Source of the DNA: Enoplosus armatus
Taxonomy: Eukaryota > Chordata > Actinopteri > Centrarchiformes > Enoplosidae
Reading direction: 5' to 3'
Assembly (NCBI RefSeq): GCF_043641665.1
Contig: NC_092190.1
Span: 15,002,048 to 15,066,047, forward strand
DNA length: 64,000 nt
Part shown: one piece after another, positions 41,378 to 53,780 of the stretch
How the letters are laid out: every line of letters starts with the position of its first letter
Position numbering within the stretch: position 1 is the first letter of the stretch
Made by a program: the position numbers and the translations under genes
Notes under the pieces: generated by a model
Told to the model about the DNA's origin: nothing
Database searches by the model: none
Seen by the model: the letters and a program-made list of their open reading frames with translations, nothing else

Positions 41378-41914
41378 GCATGCATGTGCTTCAGGAGGAA
41401 CAACTTGCAGCGAATACACAAAACATATGAGTAGCTGCCATTTCATGTTGCTCCTTTGACAGTTACCTGCGTGTGTTTCCTTCCCACGACTTGAATATTC
41501 AGTGTTACACATACGTACGAAACAGGGTGTTAATCTATTCAGATTGGCTGCTGACTCAAAAAGTACTCACAGTTGCCAATAAATTGCCTGCTATGAAAAT
41601 ACAACTCTATTAATGAGAGATTAGGGCTGTTAGGGATGACAGTGGTAGTCTATCAGTGAGTTCATTATCAATTATTATAATCAAGTTTCCTATATTTTTA
41701 CCCTCATGAAATGTGCAAGTGGTGTGCAAAAAAAGGGTAAATACTTCAATACTTGTATGTATCTTGTTCTAAAAAGGTCTGAGGAAACAGAAAAAACATT
41801 ACAATTATTTGGGTCTGTGAGACCCCAAACAATGATGAAATAAAGCCAGTGTTGACAAAACACACAAAAAAGACAAAAACAGACAAACTCACAACTTAAT
41901 TGGTGTTTTTATTT

Positions 41915-41945
41915 AGCTTACCAAGGAACATTTGCATGGTAAGCT
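41915..41945. repeat. Short perfect hairpin
   Basis: AGCTTACCA (41915-41923) and TGGTAAGCT (41937-41945) pair across a 13-base loop. It is short enough to arise by chance. Confidence 0.5.
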
Positions 41946-42369
41946 TACAGGCTGCTACAACAATATTGAACAATGTAAGAATAAATTACATATGGGGACT
42001 AAAATAACCATGTTTCAGATCTTACCCACCTGCAACAGGCTAATCAAATATTCATACTTACCAGAGGGCTATAATGTACTCACATTGGTTAGTTGAGTGG
42101 TCTCCCTGGGTTACTGAGAAATCAAACTTCTATTCTCGAATAAACTAGTGCAATCTTTAAATATAAACTGAATCCTTTCGGCTTACCTATTCATTAGTCA
42201 CCCCCTCACAGTGAAAGTTAAAATCATCTTATTTTTCATTATATTTCCATTTCATCAAAAGAGAGCACATCCATTTCTAAGCTTTCAGTTGGAAAAAAAA
42301 AGATCATCAGTGCATTGATTACCTTCATTTACTACATTTTTCTTTAAATGTCATTAATGAAATCATGAA

Positions 42370-42560
42370 AAGTCACAGGGAAGATGGGTAGAGGGAGAGT
42401 TGAGGGTTATTTCTTTGTACCTCGGCTTTATTACACATCGGGGAGAAATAAGAAAGATGAGAAAGACATAGGGGGTGAGATGACTAAGGTAATGAGCCAG
42501 ACTTGAACCCACCTAATGAATCCATGGTGACTGGCTTCACATGCTGACTAGTTGCATGGG
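42370..42560 (-). mobile_element. Probable SINE, minus strand
   Basis: On the minus strand a B-box-like GGTTCAAGTCTGG is followed by a pyrimidine-rich body and a tail phrase CCCCGATGTGTAATAAAGCC, the order expected for a tRNA-derived fish SINE. The A box is weak and no target-site duplication was identified. Confidence 0.5.
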
Positions 42561-42590
42561 CATATTATGAGCTTCATATCAAACAAAGTA

Positions 42591-42782
42591 CATCCTATCA
42601 TATCCTTTCCGATCCTATCTTATCTTATCTTAACTTATCCTATCCAATCCAATCTTACCCTGTCCCATCCCGTCCGTCCCGTCCCATTCTATCCCAGCCC
42701 AGCCCAGCCTAACCAATCCCAGCCTAACCAATGCCAGCCCATCCCAGTCCAGCCCAGCCTGTCCCATACTATCCCATCCCAA
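42591..42782. repeat. Degenerate pentanucleotide array
   Basis: The stretch consists of five-base units drifting from TATCC/TATCT to TCCCA/GTCCC and then CAGCC/AGCCT. Almost every fifth position keeps the register. It reads as a decayed simple satellite and is not coding, although an open frame crosses it. Confidence 0.85.
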
Positions 42783-42789
42783 TGAATGT

Positions 42790-45700
42790 CAACTAGTTGA
42801 CTCTTGGGAGACCTCTTTGATATGTGGTTAGGAGAAGTCTCTTCCTACAGGTATACACCACAAAACACATAACTGTCTTTGGTGTATTTTTTGTTGCAGG
42901 CTGCCTGAAAAGCTTTGTTGTAATTTGACATACAACACTGACTTCACACATTTTATTCTGAGGTACAAGAATACAGTTGGAGGCAAAGGTATTGAAATGT
43001 TTTCTATGTGCCGCAGAAACGATAAATGCCTCTTCACTATCCCACTGCTTTTCTCAATGAACTGCACTTAGCACATTTTATTCATGCAAGGTTTTAAACG
43101 CTGACTCACTTTCACCAACAGCTACAAATATTTTCCATGCTGCTGTCCCAAGACTTTTATCTCTGACTGTACTTGTACACATTTTTATACATGACAGCTC
43201 TTTTAGAGTTAACTCATGGTTCCCTGACGTAGCAAGACAGCCAAGAAATGTATGTTTTTGCCTGCTGGTGCATGCATTAATTATGGCTTCCATGCAAAAT
43301 ACATAAGATCTGCAACTTCACTGAGTGGCCGAGGCAGTTCATGGCTCACATGACTTTGCCTCACACTCCAGTCCAACTAAATGAAGCCCACTTTCACCCA
43401 CACCAACCTGAGAAATAAAAATCATGCAATTTATGACATTATGCCCCTCAATTTAGTTTCTTTTGTAGGTGGACATTGCATCCCTTATCAGAAGGTGACC
43501 AACTCAGTGCTGTTGAGATACTGAACTAATATCAGACTAATGAGGTGGAATATGCAGCTTTTGTCATTTCTCCTCTTATAGCATGCATTGTGTGTATGTA
43601 TTTAAGTACATGCTATATCAACCATCAAGTAGCCAAAAACTATATATACTAGTTATAGTGTATGTCACAGTTTAACACAGAGACCAGCTTCTATTTCTAT
43701 TTTCACAACCCTTAAATCCCTTTTCAGTGTGTAACTGTTTCCAACAACATTGTGCTATATTACAGAGAGGACAGAAAGTCTGATGTGTCATTGTTTTGGT
43801 TATTCTTCTATTTTTCTGCCGGACATGTTTGACTTTGAGAATACGAGGCGCTGTCTGTTAGCTTGTCTCCTGTTGTCTCCCAGTGTTTGCCACTTTTGGA
43901 TGCTTGCTGGACGACAACACTGACCCGCATTTGTTTTCCTAGATGCAAACTCACAGTGAGTCTTATCTCTCCTTTACGGTCATTAGCCAGAAGAGATGCA
44001 CTAGTATGCGTCATGAATATAGTTTCTAGAGAAAACAAGGATTTTAACTGTAACATGATTTGGGTGTAAACTTTGACTGTAGATACAAAACTGCCTCATT
44101 GCAGCCAGAAATTCATGGGGAATCTGTTCATATTCTATTATTTACAATACAGAAATATAGACCAAAGTCTTCTCTGTGGCCTGTCTCCAAATGCACCTCA
44201 GTTAGAATAGTGAGGCATGTTTAGATATGTCAGCCCCCTGATATGAGACTGCGTGTTTCCACAAGTACAGATGTTAAGTCCCAGGCTTTTAATCTGAGAG
44301 CTCCTATCTGTATCTGTGGAAAGAGTGCTTTGCTTTAGAGGCTGTTATCGACCTTCTTTGCCCCTAAAGTGTTGTGCTTATTAGCCACCTGACAAACAAT
44401 CTATGGCAAATGGACTCTGTGGGCGTAACAGTAACAGCAGGAACTCTTTTCCTCATTTTGGATTAAATTTTTCCCACTTTTTATTCATCACATCTTTTTC
44501 TGCATCTCCTCATCTTTCTTTCTCAAGTGAGCACACGTGTGTGCCTCTATACGTACATGCATGAAAATGCATGAAAATTGACTGCATTTAGAAGACACAA
44601 AAAGTGGACTCTGGTGCCAAAAACATACACTTTGTTCTCCCATAAAGACAGCCATTATTTGCTCCTTGGTGTTGGAACAAATGACCAGTGCTCTATTTTT
44701 CCTAGTGAGGACGTCTTGGAAGACAGCAGTCATATTGATGAAGTGATGAAAGGTTCTTTTATTGACAGAGAAAGTCCAAAAATGAACTGTGACTCAAAGC
44801 GGTTCTAATTATCTTCTATATTAATTGCCAAAAGTTTTTTTCTACTGCTGTCATTGTTTGAGATCTTCAGTTGACATAAATATCTTTGTGACCTGCTCTC
44901 CCCTGTTTGTGACCTAGACAATCACCATCAATAGCTTGACACTGACAGTTTCAGCAGCCCCTCCTAGATTTGGCAAAATGTATAATAAAACCGCAGTTAA
45001 TAGTTTATTAATCTTTAAATTACAGCCATTTCATCTGCTTCTTCCAGTTAAAAAAAAATTCCATTTTAATAATTCATGTGTGAAAGGAGATCATTTTTCT
45101 AGTTAAGTTTATCAGCCTGCTCAGGGAATATTTATGGAAAATTGGGATCGAGCGCCGCAGCCTCACAGGTCATAGTTCACGTGGGTCTGTGACTTCATTT
45201 AATGATGGAAATAAGGGAACGACCAGAGTAGCAGCTGTTGGTGGGAACAGTTGATGTATGTGATGGATAACTGTTGCAGAAATCTAAAAATAGCATTTTA
45301 CAATATATTGCAGTAAACATTTTACACTCCATTTAAACACAATGTTTTACCATCATGTTTCATTATTTTCCTAGCAGCTGCTTTTGGTGATTTATGTATG
45401 TGCCTTGAAGGATGAAAGGATGACGGTACAAAAAGTGGTGGAATATTTCTAAAATGTCTAAGTATTCTGTATAACTGAATAAAATGTTTCTTAATGTAGA
45501 TTTGGTGAATTGCCAGCATTGGTTATCTTACAAACACCAGTGTCCTATGACTGTAAAAACTGTACGTCCGTGTGTCTATAGGCATGAGCTTTTTTTCACC
45601 ACAACATGTCTGCAGAAGAACAGAATATGCAACATGCAAAGAGCCATTTTGTACATTACATGCACATACATATTGCATGTTTTAAATCTGGGTTCTGTGT
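42790..45700. other. Gene-poor stretch
   Basis: I see no supported gene, RNA or transposon here. Short open frames on both strands (for example near 44578-44808) have no flanking splice signals or family resemblance. Confidence 0.45.
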
Positions 45701-45770
45701 AATCATGTGTTCATTTGTGTTCGTGTGTGAGCTGGAATGTGCTCTTGTGTCTGTGCTGTTGTGCTCCTAA

Positions 45771-45773
<3 letters not shown>

Positions 45774-45804
<31 letters not shown>
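45774..45804. repeat. (TG)n microsatellite
   Basis: A TG tract of about 31 bases. It lies about 160 bases before another copy of the AGCATCAAGGT motif. Confidence 0.95.
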
Positions 45805-45807
<3 letters not shown>

Positions 45808-46154
45808 AGACAGGAAGGTAGGCCTCCGACAGTTGCCTTAGAAACATCAGACTGTGATAGAGGCAAGCTCATGGCCACATTGGAGATGATCAACAATTGG
45901 ACAAAAAAGGCCCATCAGCCTTGTTTACTTCAGTGCTAGCTATGCTCACAGCGGGCTTGTAGCATCAAGGTTGGTCTACACGCAATCACACACACTCACA
46001 CAAACGAATACATTAAACCGAGGTCAACTGCCAGCAGCATCGATCACTGAGCTTCCCCTCTCTGGAAAGGTACTGAAAACAAACCTGGTGTTCAGTATCA
46101 CCGTTTAAACCAGGGTTTTGTCTATTTTTCAGGTGATGTGCATACATAGATACA

Positions 46155-46260
46155 AAGCTGTTGTTTTTTTTTACTCTAATTGTTAAGCACTTTGTAAACT
46201 TGTTTTTGAAAAGTGCTATATAAATGAAATTTATTATTTCTATATTATTATCATTATCGT
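46155..46260 (+). mobile_element. 3' tail of a LINE or LINE-mobilised retroposon
   Basis: GCACTTTGTAAACTTG, then AAAGTGCTATATAAATG, then an ATT-rich run match the 3' ends shared by L2/RTE-type fish LINEs and their dependent SINEs. Only the tail is present. Confidence 0.6.
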
Positions 46261-46318
46261 TTCATTCTATATTACATTACCTTGAAATGCAAAAAATGTT
46301 TGAGATGATGATAGGTAT

Positions 46319-46347
46319 CAATGAGTTATTGATAAGATAACTCATTG
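46319..46347. repeat. Perfect 11-bp hairpin
   Basis: CAATGAGTTAT (46319-46329) and ATAACTCATTG (46337-46347) pair across a 7-base loop. Confidence 0.7.
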
Positions 46348-46724
46348 TATGTATTAATGTGATGCTTGGTGTATAAATGATTCATTTTGTGACCTCCCAG
46401 ACATTCACGATACCTCAACACTGAGCTAAAGAGTCACACTAATGAGAAGCCTTTCCTTCAACAAGAATCAAAATTATGACAGTAATTTTGTTGGAACACT
46501 GCTTAAGTAAACACAGCAGGAGGTGTGTAGCTTCTGCATAAATTCATACTGATTTGACAAATTGGAGTTGATGCACTGTTTTCTACACAGGGAATTTAAA
46601 TAGAGACTCATGTACAGTCACAACACAAAGCTGACAGAGAGATGACTGAGACAGGCAGCGGAGAATGGAGGGATCTTCAAGTTAAGCGACAGGATTACAC
46701 TGGCACTCCAGGAGGTTTTGTCGC

Positions 46725-47050
46725 CTAGCAGTGCCTATAGGTCTCTTGATTGAACAGCTGCCGTATCAATTCAGGGGCCAGAGCAGCGGCTATTTGTAGC
46801 TCAGAGGTACCTTCGGCAATAAATCTCCTGACATGGGTAAAGAGGGAGACACAACCCTCTCATATTGCACTCGCTGCTTCAATCCCGTGTTCTTGTTGGA
46901 TGAACTGGAGCTTTACCTCACACACATTTGTGGGTACACACAGACATATTTTGCAATAGTAACTCCGATCCCTGAGCGACGAGAGCTTCTTCGTCTATTT
47001 GATGCGAGATGACAGCAGGAAGCCCCTTTAGGGCTGCGATACATGGACAT
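46725..47050 (-). other. Possible small two-exon ORF (78 aa)
   Basis: An ATG at 47050 opens a frame to a donor GTGTGAG|GTAAAG (exon ends 46917). An 89-base candidate intron ends in a pyrimidine-rich acceptor (CTTTACCCATGTCAG). The second exon (46827-46725) continues in phase, reading FIAEGTSELQIAAALAPEL and on to a stop. The intron is of typical fish length. I do not recognise the protein, no promoter was seen, and an open frame this short can occur by chance. The segment could instead be a conserved non-coding element. Confidence 0.2.
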
Positions 47051-47929
47051 CAATTTCAGGCACTGTGGATTTACATGGGCAGTCCTTCCTGCAACACGCT
47101 GAGGCAAAAGGAAAAATTACTGCCATTGGGTTATGAGGTACGAAACATGACAGAATTGTTCAAAATGTTTTATAAATGGCATTAAGACCAAAAACATGTA
47201 CTTTCAGGGCACTAATGCTACACAACATGGTGATCTGTGTTTCAGGTAAAAGCCTAATTTGGTGAATAAAACTGACAAAAGCGATTTGTTTGTTTTTCCT
47301 CTTACCTGCCATCCAATTTCAGACCACTACAGAAGACATCAATCAACCCGTCCAATCTAGTCAGTCAGTCAATCAATCATTCAATCAATCAATTAACTGA
47401 TTATGGGTCAGAATTCTTGATGATAACCTGGTTCCAGACCTCTGAATCACATCTCTGATTTGTTCAGTCATTCAATGAAAGAAGCAAAACCAAATGGAAA
47501 TTCGATCTGATTATAAAGGTAAGTTGCTGATTTTCTGAAAAATTTCAAGTGGTCTCTGCTTATCTCATGTTTGTATGATAAAAAAAGGGTAATCTTGTTT
47601 GTTTTGGTCCCAATTCATCACACAGTTGTCTGGCGCTTTTTATTGACTCTAACCTCTGCCCAGACCAGTCCACAGAGAATGACCAATTATAGGCCTTTTA
47701 TTTTCACACCACACAAGCATGGCCTAGACATGTCAGTTTCCTGACAGCCTCTGGATGTACGTACACCCTGGTGCTGTGAGTCAATCAATACTCACCCTCA
47801 CCTGAGTAATATATCCATAATATATAAATATCCATATTCCTTGAACTGTGATCGCAGTAGACTCACAAAACTGTTAACTAAAAGATTGATAAAACACCTT
47901 TCTCTACAACATCTTATTGTTTTTTGTCT

Positions 47930-48270
47930 CTGTTTCGCTCTCACATCTCCTAATTGCTTTTCACATTTTTTCACAGCCTCAACCCCCTCTATTAGCTCTC
48001 CTTCCCTCCCTCTTTTCCCCTCTCTCTCCTATTCTCCTTTGTCTCTCACCTGCACCAGTTTTCCTGTTCCCACCCTGCCTCTCCTCTCTTCCTTGTTCCT
48101 TAATAGTCTTCCTCCTTATGCTTTTTCTTCTCTACCTCCCTCTTCGCCTTTCCTCCTCATTTCCATCTCATGTGCCCCTCCATTATGTGCTCTTCTCCCA
48201 CCATCTCCACCTGACATCAGTCTTTTACTTCCCCATCTCTGTCCTCCCTTCCCCCTCCTCACACTGTTCC
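47930..48270. repeat. Pyrimidine-rich (C/T) tract on the + strand
   Basis: About 340 bases are dominated by C and T with few purines (TCTCCTTCCCTCCCTC and similar). The open frames crossing it are low-complexity Ser/Pro/Leu and not credible genes. Confidence 0.85.
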
Positions 48271-49439
48271 CACATTGTGAGAAATACCAATAAGGACTGT
48301 GTGCAGAAGTGTGTGCTCCCAAAATGTCGTAAGTGTGTCAACCAGTGCTACTTGCACCACTACTTCATACGCTCCTGCAACCTGCAAGAATGCAGCAAAT
48401 CCACTGAGCATGACTGCACTGCACAAAGAAACAGTGACTTCATAGATGACCCCGGCCTACACATGCAATACACAAGTGTGGGTGTGTGTAGGTGATGTTT
48501 TGAAAATGAACTAAATCGAAAACCCGAATAAATCAACTTTTGGCATAAAAAGTCCTGCCAATGGGAGCCAAAAACAAAGGCTTTTGTTACTGAGAACAAT
48601 AGTTTGCACTTGGACAGTGAGTAACATGTGGGTTATGTGTCTGTTGTGTATGAAATACACTGTATATTAAGCAGTGATATACATAGACACCGCTCAGTAT
48701 ATGCCTGTATTGTCCAGTGACAAACTGATGAGGAAGCCAATCTAAATAAATGCTTAAGAGCCCATAACTCAATTGAACAATTACAGCTGTTATTGTAACT
48801 TAGGACACATTTACCATGAACACAAGAGATTTCATAATCCATCACATTACATTACTCAGTTCTGAGTTTAGATATATAATGTGATGCACTCTTTTAGTAC
48901 ATCATTGGTTTCATATTAGGTTATATTCTTTAGCCATTTGTTGATATCCAACACTGGTTTCATGCATGTGGGCGTCTGTTTATAAGTTCTTGAGAGAGAG
49001 AGTGAATGCCTAACTAGTCTGAAATGGAAAATTAGATTCATGTCAGCTTCCTCCCAAAGTTATGTTCTCTGTTCTCTCTCCTGTCCTTTGCTATAGTTTA
49101 AAGATGTTTTATAATCCAGTACTGCACAGTCATTTCCACTCACAGTATGCATCTCCATATCAGACCCATTTCATCATTTCAGCCAATGTGTCAGACTCCA
49201 CGCCCATTAAGTCATAAAATCTTCCAACATGAAGACCGGCCATCACTCTACGGCTGCTTTCATACAGTCTGTGTTAGTCTGGCATTTCTCCTGAGAACTC
49301 TGTTAGCTTTAATATGTTCTCACCCACATGCTGACAGGCACATTTATACACATACAAACTCTGGAGGGTGTATGTGTGTGTGTGTTCTTGGTTTTGTCTT
49401 TTATTGGCCCTTGTTTTAATATCTGTTTGTGTGCCCTTT

Positions 49440-49520
49440 GTTTTCTTTGAAGCAAAGTTCTTTGTGATAAAACACTTTGTGACAAGCGCTTTATAAATAA
49501 ATCTGACTTGATTTGACTGG
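49440..49520 (+). mobile_element. LINE 3' tail remnant
   Basis: ACACTTTGTGACAAGCGCTT, then TATAAATAAATCTGACTTGA, then TTTGACT form the tail of a common fish LINE family (L2/Rex-like). No upstream reverse transcriptase was found attached. Confidence 0.6.
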
Positions 49521-49529
49521 CCAGCCATA

Positions 49530-51230
49530 TAATATGATGGGGGGGGGGAATAAAAATACTTCTTAAAGCAGGGCTACACCAGTTACCCATGGTCAGGGAG
49601 ATGGGCAGGAGAAGAGAGGCTCTCAGACAGCATTATGCAGGATGACTGAAATTTAATTGGAACATCTCTTGTCAAGAGGAACACAGGTACGCAGGAAATG
49701 CAGAGACCAGTGGTGGAGCACTTGTTTCTATTTTAACTATGTTGTCTGAACAAGAGAAAATGACTCTAATGAAGGTGGCTCCATGTGTTAATGGTGTTCA
49801 TTTCTGTGTGTGTGTCTGTTTGCATTTTTGTGCACAGTAGACAGCAACAAGAAGAGGTTTTCTCAGTGACCGTGAGCTTTGATAACAGTAATAAGCCACA
49901 TAAATAGAAAGCAGGTTTAAAATGTGGTTTAAGAGCAACACTTTTATCAGATAAGCAACAGGTTTATGTAATCAAATGACAAGAGAAAATGCATTTTTGT
50001 GACTGTGAATTCTCTTTAGTGAGTAAAATACTATAAACAAAGTGTGAATCAATAGATTGCTGACAATTTAATCTTGGTACTGTGTTGTGCCATCACAAGC
50101 CTCCAGAGTAGCTTGAACTCCTTTTGTTAATGGTGGTGGAGAGTGCTGTCAAACACACAGGCCAGTGATAACATAATAAAATATATTACTGTATTATATA
50201 TAATATATTATACAAATATATAGTATAAAAATATAATTAAGCCAGTGAATTATCTTTCATGTTTTCTGCTTTGCTGTTGCACAATTTTGATGAGGTTCTA
50301 TTGGCATTACAGCACTTCAAACATCCACTTATATTTATGATTTCGTTTTACGAATTTTAAAACAACTCAAATCAACCATGTCATGGTGCCAGCAACAGTG
50401 TCTCAGTAAATGACCACATTGTGGCAGAATATTATGACTCTAGATGGGGCTGTTAGGTATATGACATATTACATAACATTATATAATACAGTAAAGCATC
50501 AAACTAGAAAGCATTTTCTGTATAATAAGTTTAAATAAAATGACGAATTACGTGTATATATGTGAATTAATGTAGATAAACCGTCCTTGCTAGTGTGTCT
50601 AAAAGTATATGTTATCTAATGTGTGAAGGCTGCACAGAGCAATGAAAGGGTTAAGGATAGGTAGTGTGTGTCAAAGAGACAGAAAAAGTGTTTAAGACAT
50701 CAATGAATATTTTAAGAGAGAGCGGGAGCTGTGGGAGGGATGGGTGAACTGAAAGAGAGTTGGGCTGCTGAGAGACGGAGAGATAATTTAATAGACGAGC
50801 AGAGCAAATGTGTTGGAGGAGAGACAGAAAAGCTGGAGGGATAGGAGATGAATGAATGGTGGACTAATCTGGACTAAGCGATGGAGAGAAGAACCGACAT
50901 TAATTTAATAAGATGGATGAATGGACAAATAGATGCATTGTGTAATGTTCAAAAAATCCCTAAACCTGGACAGGCTTGTGACAAACAAAAAGTGTGTGTA
51001 TGTGTGTGTGTCTGTGTGTATTCCAACGAAATTAAATGGTTTAGAAAAAGCACTCTAAAGGAGGACACTTGTAGAAAAACAGGAGATTCAAACAAGTTTT
51101 AGACTGATGATGTCTGGAGAATTAAACAGAGAAAAAAGGACTCTAGGATGGAAAACAAATAAGCAATATAATTAAAGCATGCTCAGACAAGCTCAGTCTC
51201 CAGGGCCACCGTGGCCCCTGTTTAGTAAGG
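49530..51230. other. Gene-poor, AT-rich stretch
   Basis: Nothing coding is supported. It contains an AT-alternating segment at about 50175-50240 (TATATAATATATTATAC) and purine-rich stretches near 50700-50830. Confidence 0.45.
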
Positions 51231-51293
51231 GTTCATTTTTGCCCTGATGTCACACAAGAGCAGCACTTGAGCTTAGCAGAGTGGCCTATGGAC

Positions 51294-51406
51294 TGACCAG
51301 AGGGACACTTGAGGGCACTTATGACCAGAGAGGCCCAAGGAATGACTGCGAGGTCACTTGTAGGACAACTGGGCTGACCTGAGTAACCCAAGTGCCCCTC
51401 TGGTCA
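51294..51406. repeat. Interrupted inverted repeat
   Basis: TGACCAGAGGGACACTT (51294-51310) is complementary, 16 of 17, to AAGTGCCCCTCTGGTCA (51390-51406). Weaker pairing continues outward (AGCACTTGAGCTTAGC versus the complement of the bases just after 51406). A partial direct copy (GACCAGAGAGG) sits between the arms. Confidence 0.65.
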
Positions 51407-51682
51407 GCTCAAATGCTCCTAAAAGTGGAATTAGGGCAGAAAGTAAAGATATGAGGGGATCAATTAGAGAGAAATTTAATCTGCTCAATTTAAGTACAAA
51501 TCCAGGCCCATCTTCTGTCAGCTGCTCTGGTTGTAACTCATTTCAAGCTCAACACTCTTCCTCAGGTAGCATCGAGCCATTACATTCTGACAAAAATGAG
51601 GCATGGAAGTAAAATAAAATATAGCAAAAATGGGCCAGTGCAAGCCACTGGCTAAGATGACACTGTTGACTTAATAAACAAT

Positions 51683-52060
51683 TTGTCTTTCCTATTGCAT
51701 GAAAATGTCCTTCTTTCAATTAGTAGTTGCATTTACTTCATAACTTTAGATACTCAGGATTACATGTTAGGTGCAGTTTTATTCTCACTATATGCTAACC
51801 CTACCTCATCTGCCATAACAACACTGACCTCCACTGATATGCTGATGATTTTCAGCTGTATCTGTTAAACGTACATCATCCTTTATCTGAGTAAAAGACT
51901 GACAGACGCTGGCAGTGATTTAAAACCAGGGAATAAATTGTTCGGAAGCTTGTCAGAGATGAGCTGAGCTCTACTTGTCTACATCCAAATTACTTTCTGC
52001 TGCAGCTCAGCTCCAGCTTCTGGTTGTGAAGACATAATGATCCAAACAGGAAATGTCACT
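51683..52060 (+). mobile_element. Decayed LINE reverse-transcriptase fragment
   Basis: One frame reads GAVLFSLYANP, like the conserved 'VLGPLLFSLY' block. After a frame change near 51830 it reads YADDFQLYLL, which carries the reverse-transcriptase YADD active-site motif. Both blocks occur in the correct order and spacing for an L2/Rex1-type LINE. Stops and frame changes show that it is inactive. Confidence 0.75.
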
Positions 52061-52064
52061 TCAA

Positions 52065-53240
52065 AAGACAAAATAAAAGTGGTTCTCTCTACAGTGTGTG
52101 GCGTCCATGTGAATCCACACTATAAAATATGGTGTTTAAACATTGCCTGTGTTGCAATGATCTGCATTCAGTTTACATTTACATGATTTTTGCCTGTTTG
52201 GGGTATTTTCATCTCCTAAAAAAATGTACACACTGTAAAACCTGTTTATTTTGGAAGAGCCATTGGTCTTAACTGGCTCCTTGAATCATTCAGAAAAAAA
52301 AACTATTTTGACAATCAACAGGTAGTTTCACTCAGGGTTGCAGCATAAAAATCAGGGTCCTGTTGCATATGTAGTCTCAGTGAGCAATAATAATAACATT
52401 TTTATCTTTTATGTAAAATTTTAGAATTGCAGATAAAAAGAGCAAGAACTTTAATTCCAGGCTTTTTGAGGGTCTTGCCTAATTATGACCTCTATTAGCA
52501 CACTAGGACACAGCTTTCACCTGCCTCTCCAGTGCCAGTGGGTTGCCCCCTCATAATACATGACAGTCTTCACCTACTAAGAATATTAATTTTAATAATA
52601 ATGTGGATTTAGAGGTTCTTCACATGCATCACGATTGAACAAAGCACTTAAAACCTGCAGTAAATACTGAACCAATTGTCCAACACACCACTTAAGCACT
52701 GAAGAAGGGGTAATGAAGGGGTAATTCACTGGAACCACTGATGCTTGTAGAATAACATTATTTCAAGTTCTCTATTCCCTTTGCTACTAATCTACTCAAT
52801 GCCACAGAGCTCCATTGTTATGTTTTATGTATCTGGTTTAATTAGAGAAAGAAAACCCTGAATAAGTAAGCAGAGAGATATAACTAATGCAGATGCTTCC
52901 ATTCACGTACACTAAATGATACAGTTACGCAATTTGCCTTCTATTACGCTCTGTATAAAAATGCCAAGCAGGCCCAGTTGACAAAAGCTCTGAAATACAT
53001 GGGGCTCATTATTGAGACATGGTGGCAGGAACTTCAGTCATAAAGACTGGGTACAGTGTTCCAAAAGGAACAATGCTATGGAAAAGACATCAGTAAATAG
53101 GTTTGGAAACTTTGGTTGAAAGGACACATTCAGTGACCCTAATACTTGTGCATTAGTGCAGCATATAAGGAAAAACAGAAGATAAACTCTTCCTTGACCA
53201 TGAATGTCAATGAGGACAGGATCAGCAACTTTGTTGTCAT
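52065..53240. other. Gene-poor stretch
   Basis: No supported gene or RNA. A small direct repeat (GAAGGGGTAAT, twice) lies at about 52704-52725. Nothing else stands out. Confidence 0.45.
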
Positions 53241-53254
53241 GGTCACAATAATAA

Positions 53255-53475
53255 ACACATGGTTATGGTTAGGGGACGATCGTGGTCCCCCCCAATAAGA
53301 AGCGAACAGTGGTCTCCAGTGTCAAAGTCCAATATTTTGTTGACCCATCCATTCACCCCAACCTACACCTACTGTATAATAATTACTATGGCCGCTAGAG
53401 GGATCTCTCACTTGCACGTAAGCATATGTTGTTTTACGACACTTTATGGCACACGGCTTTGTCGTCGATGGGCCC
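53255..53475. repeat. Possible dispersed fish repeat
   Basis: Phrases such as ATAATTACTATGGCCGCTAG and CACTTGCACGTAAGCATATG resemble a repeat found in several fish genomes. The ends are undefined. Confidence 0.4.
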
Positions 53476-53780
53476 ATTTTTTTTACTTTGAATTTTTACC
53501 AATCTGTTGATTTACACTATGCTTATAGTACTTTACTTAGTAAAGAATAAGGCCTTATTAAGTTTTGTGATAGTTAGGTAAGTTAGGTATCTCCTTTCTG
53601 TCTGCCGATAGCTTATCTTGAAATGAAGGCTATCATTGAATCTAAACAGACCTGATTATGTAGGCATATATTTTCTTTTTTGCAAATGTATCAAGTGTAT
53701 TTTTGCAAATTGTACATTAATTGTCAATGTATGTCTACTGTCTGCTGCTCATGATTTTGTCTATTGTATTCTCTCTTCAG

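Noticed and set aside
47841..48495. Open frames of 150-190 codons at 47.8-48.5 kb
   Set aside because: They result from pyrimidine-rich composition, with no splice signals or recognisable domains.
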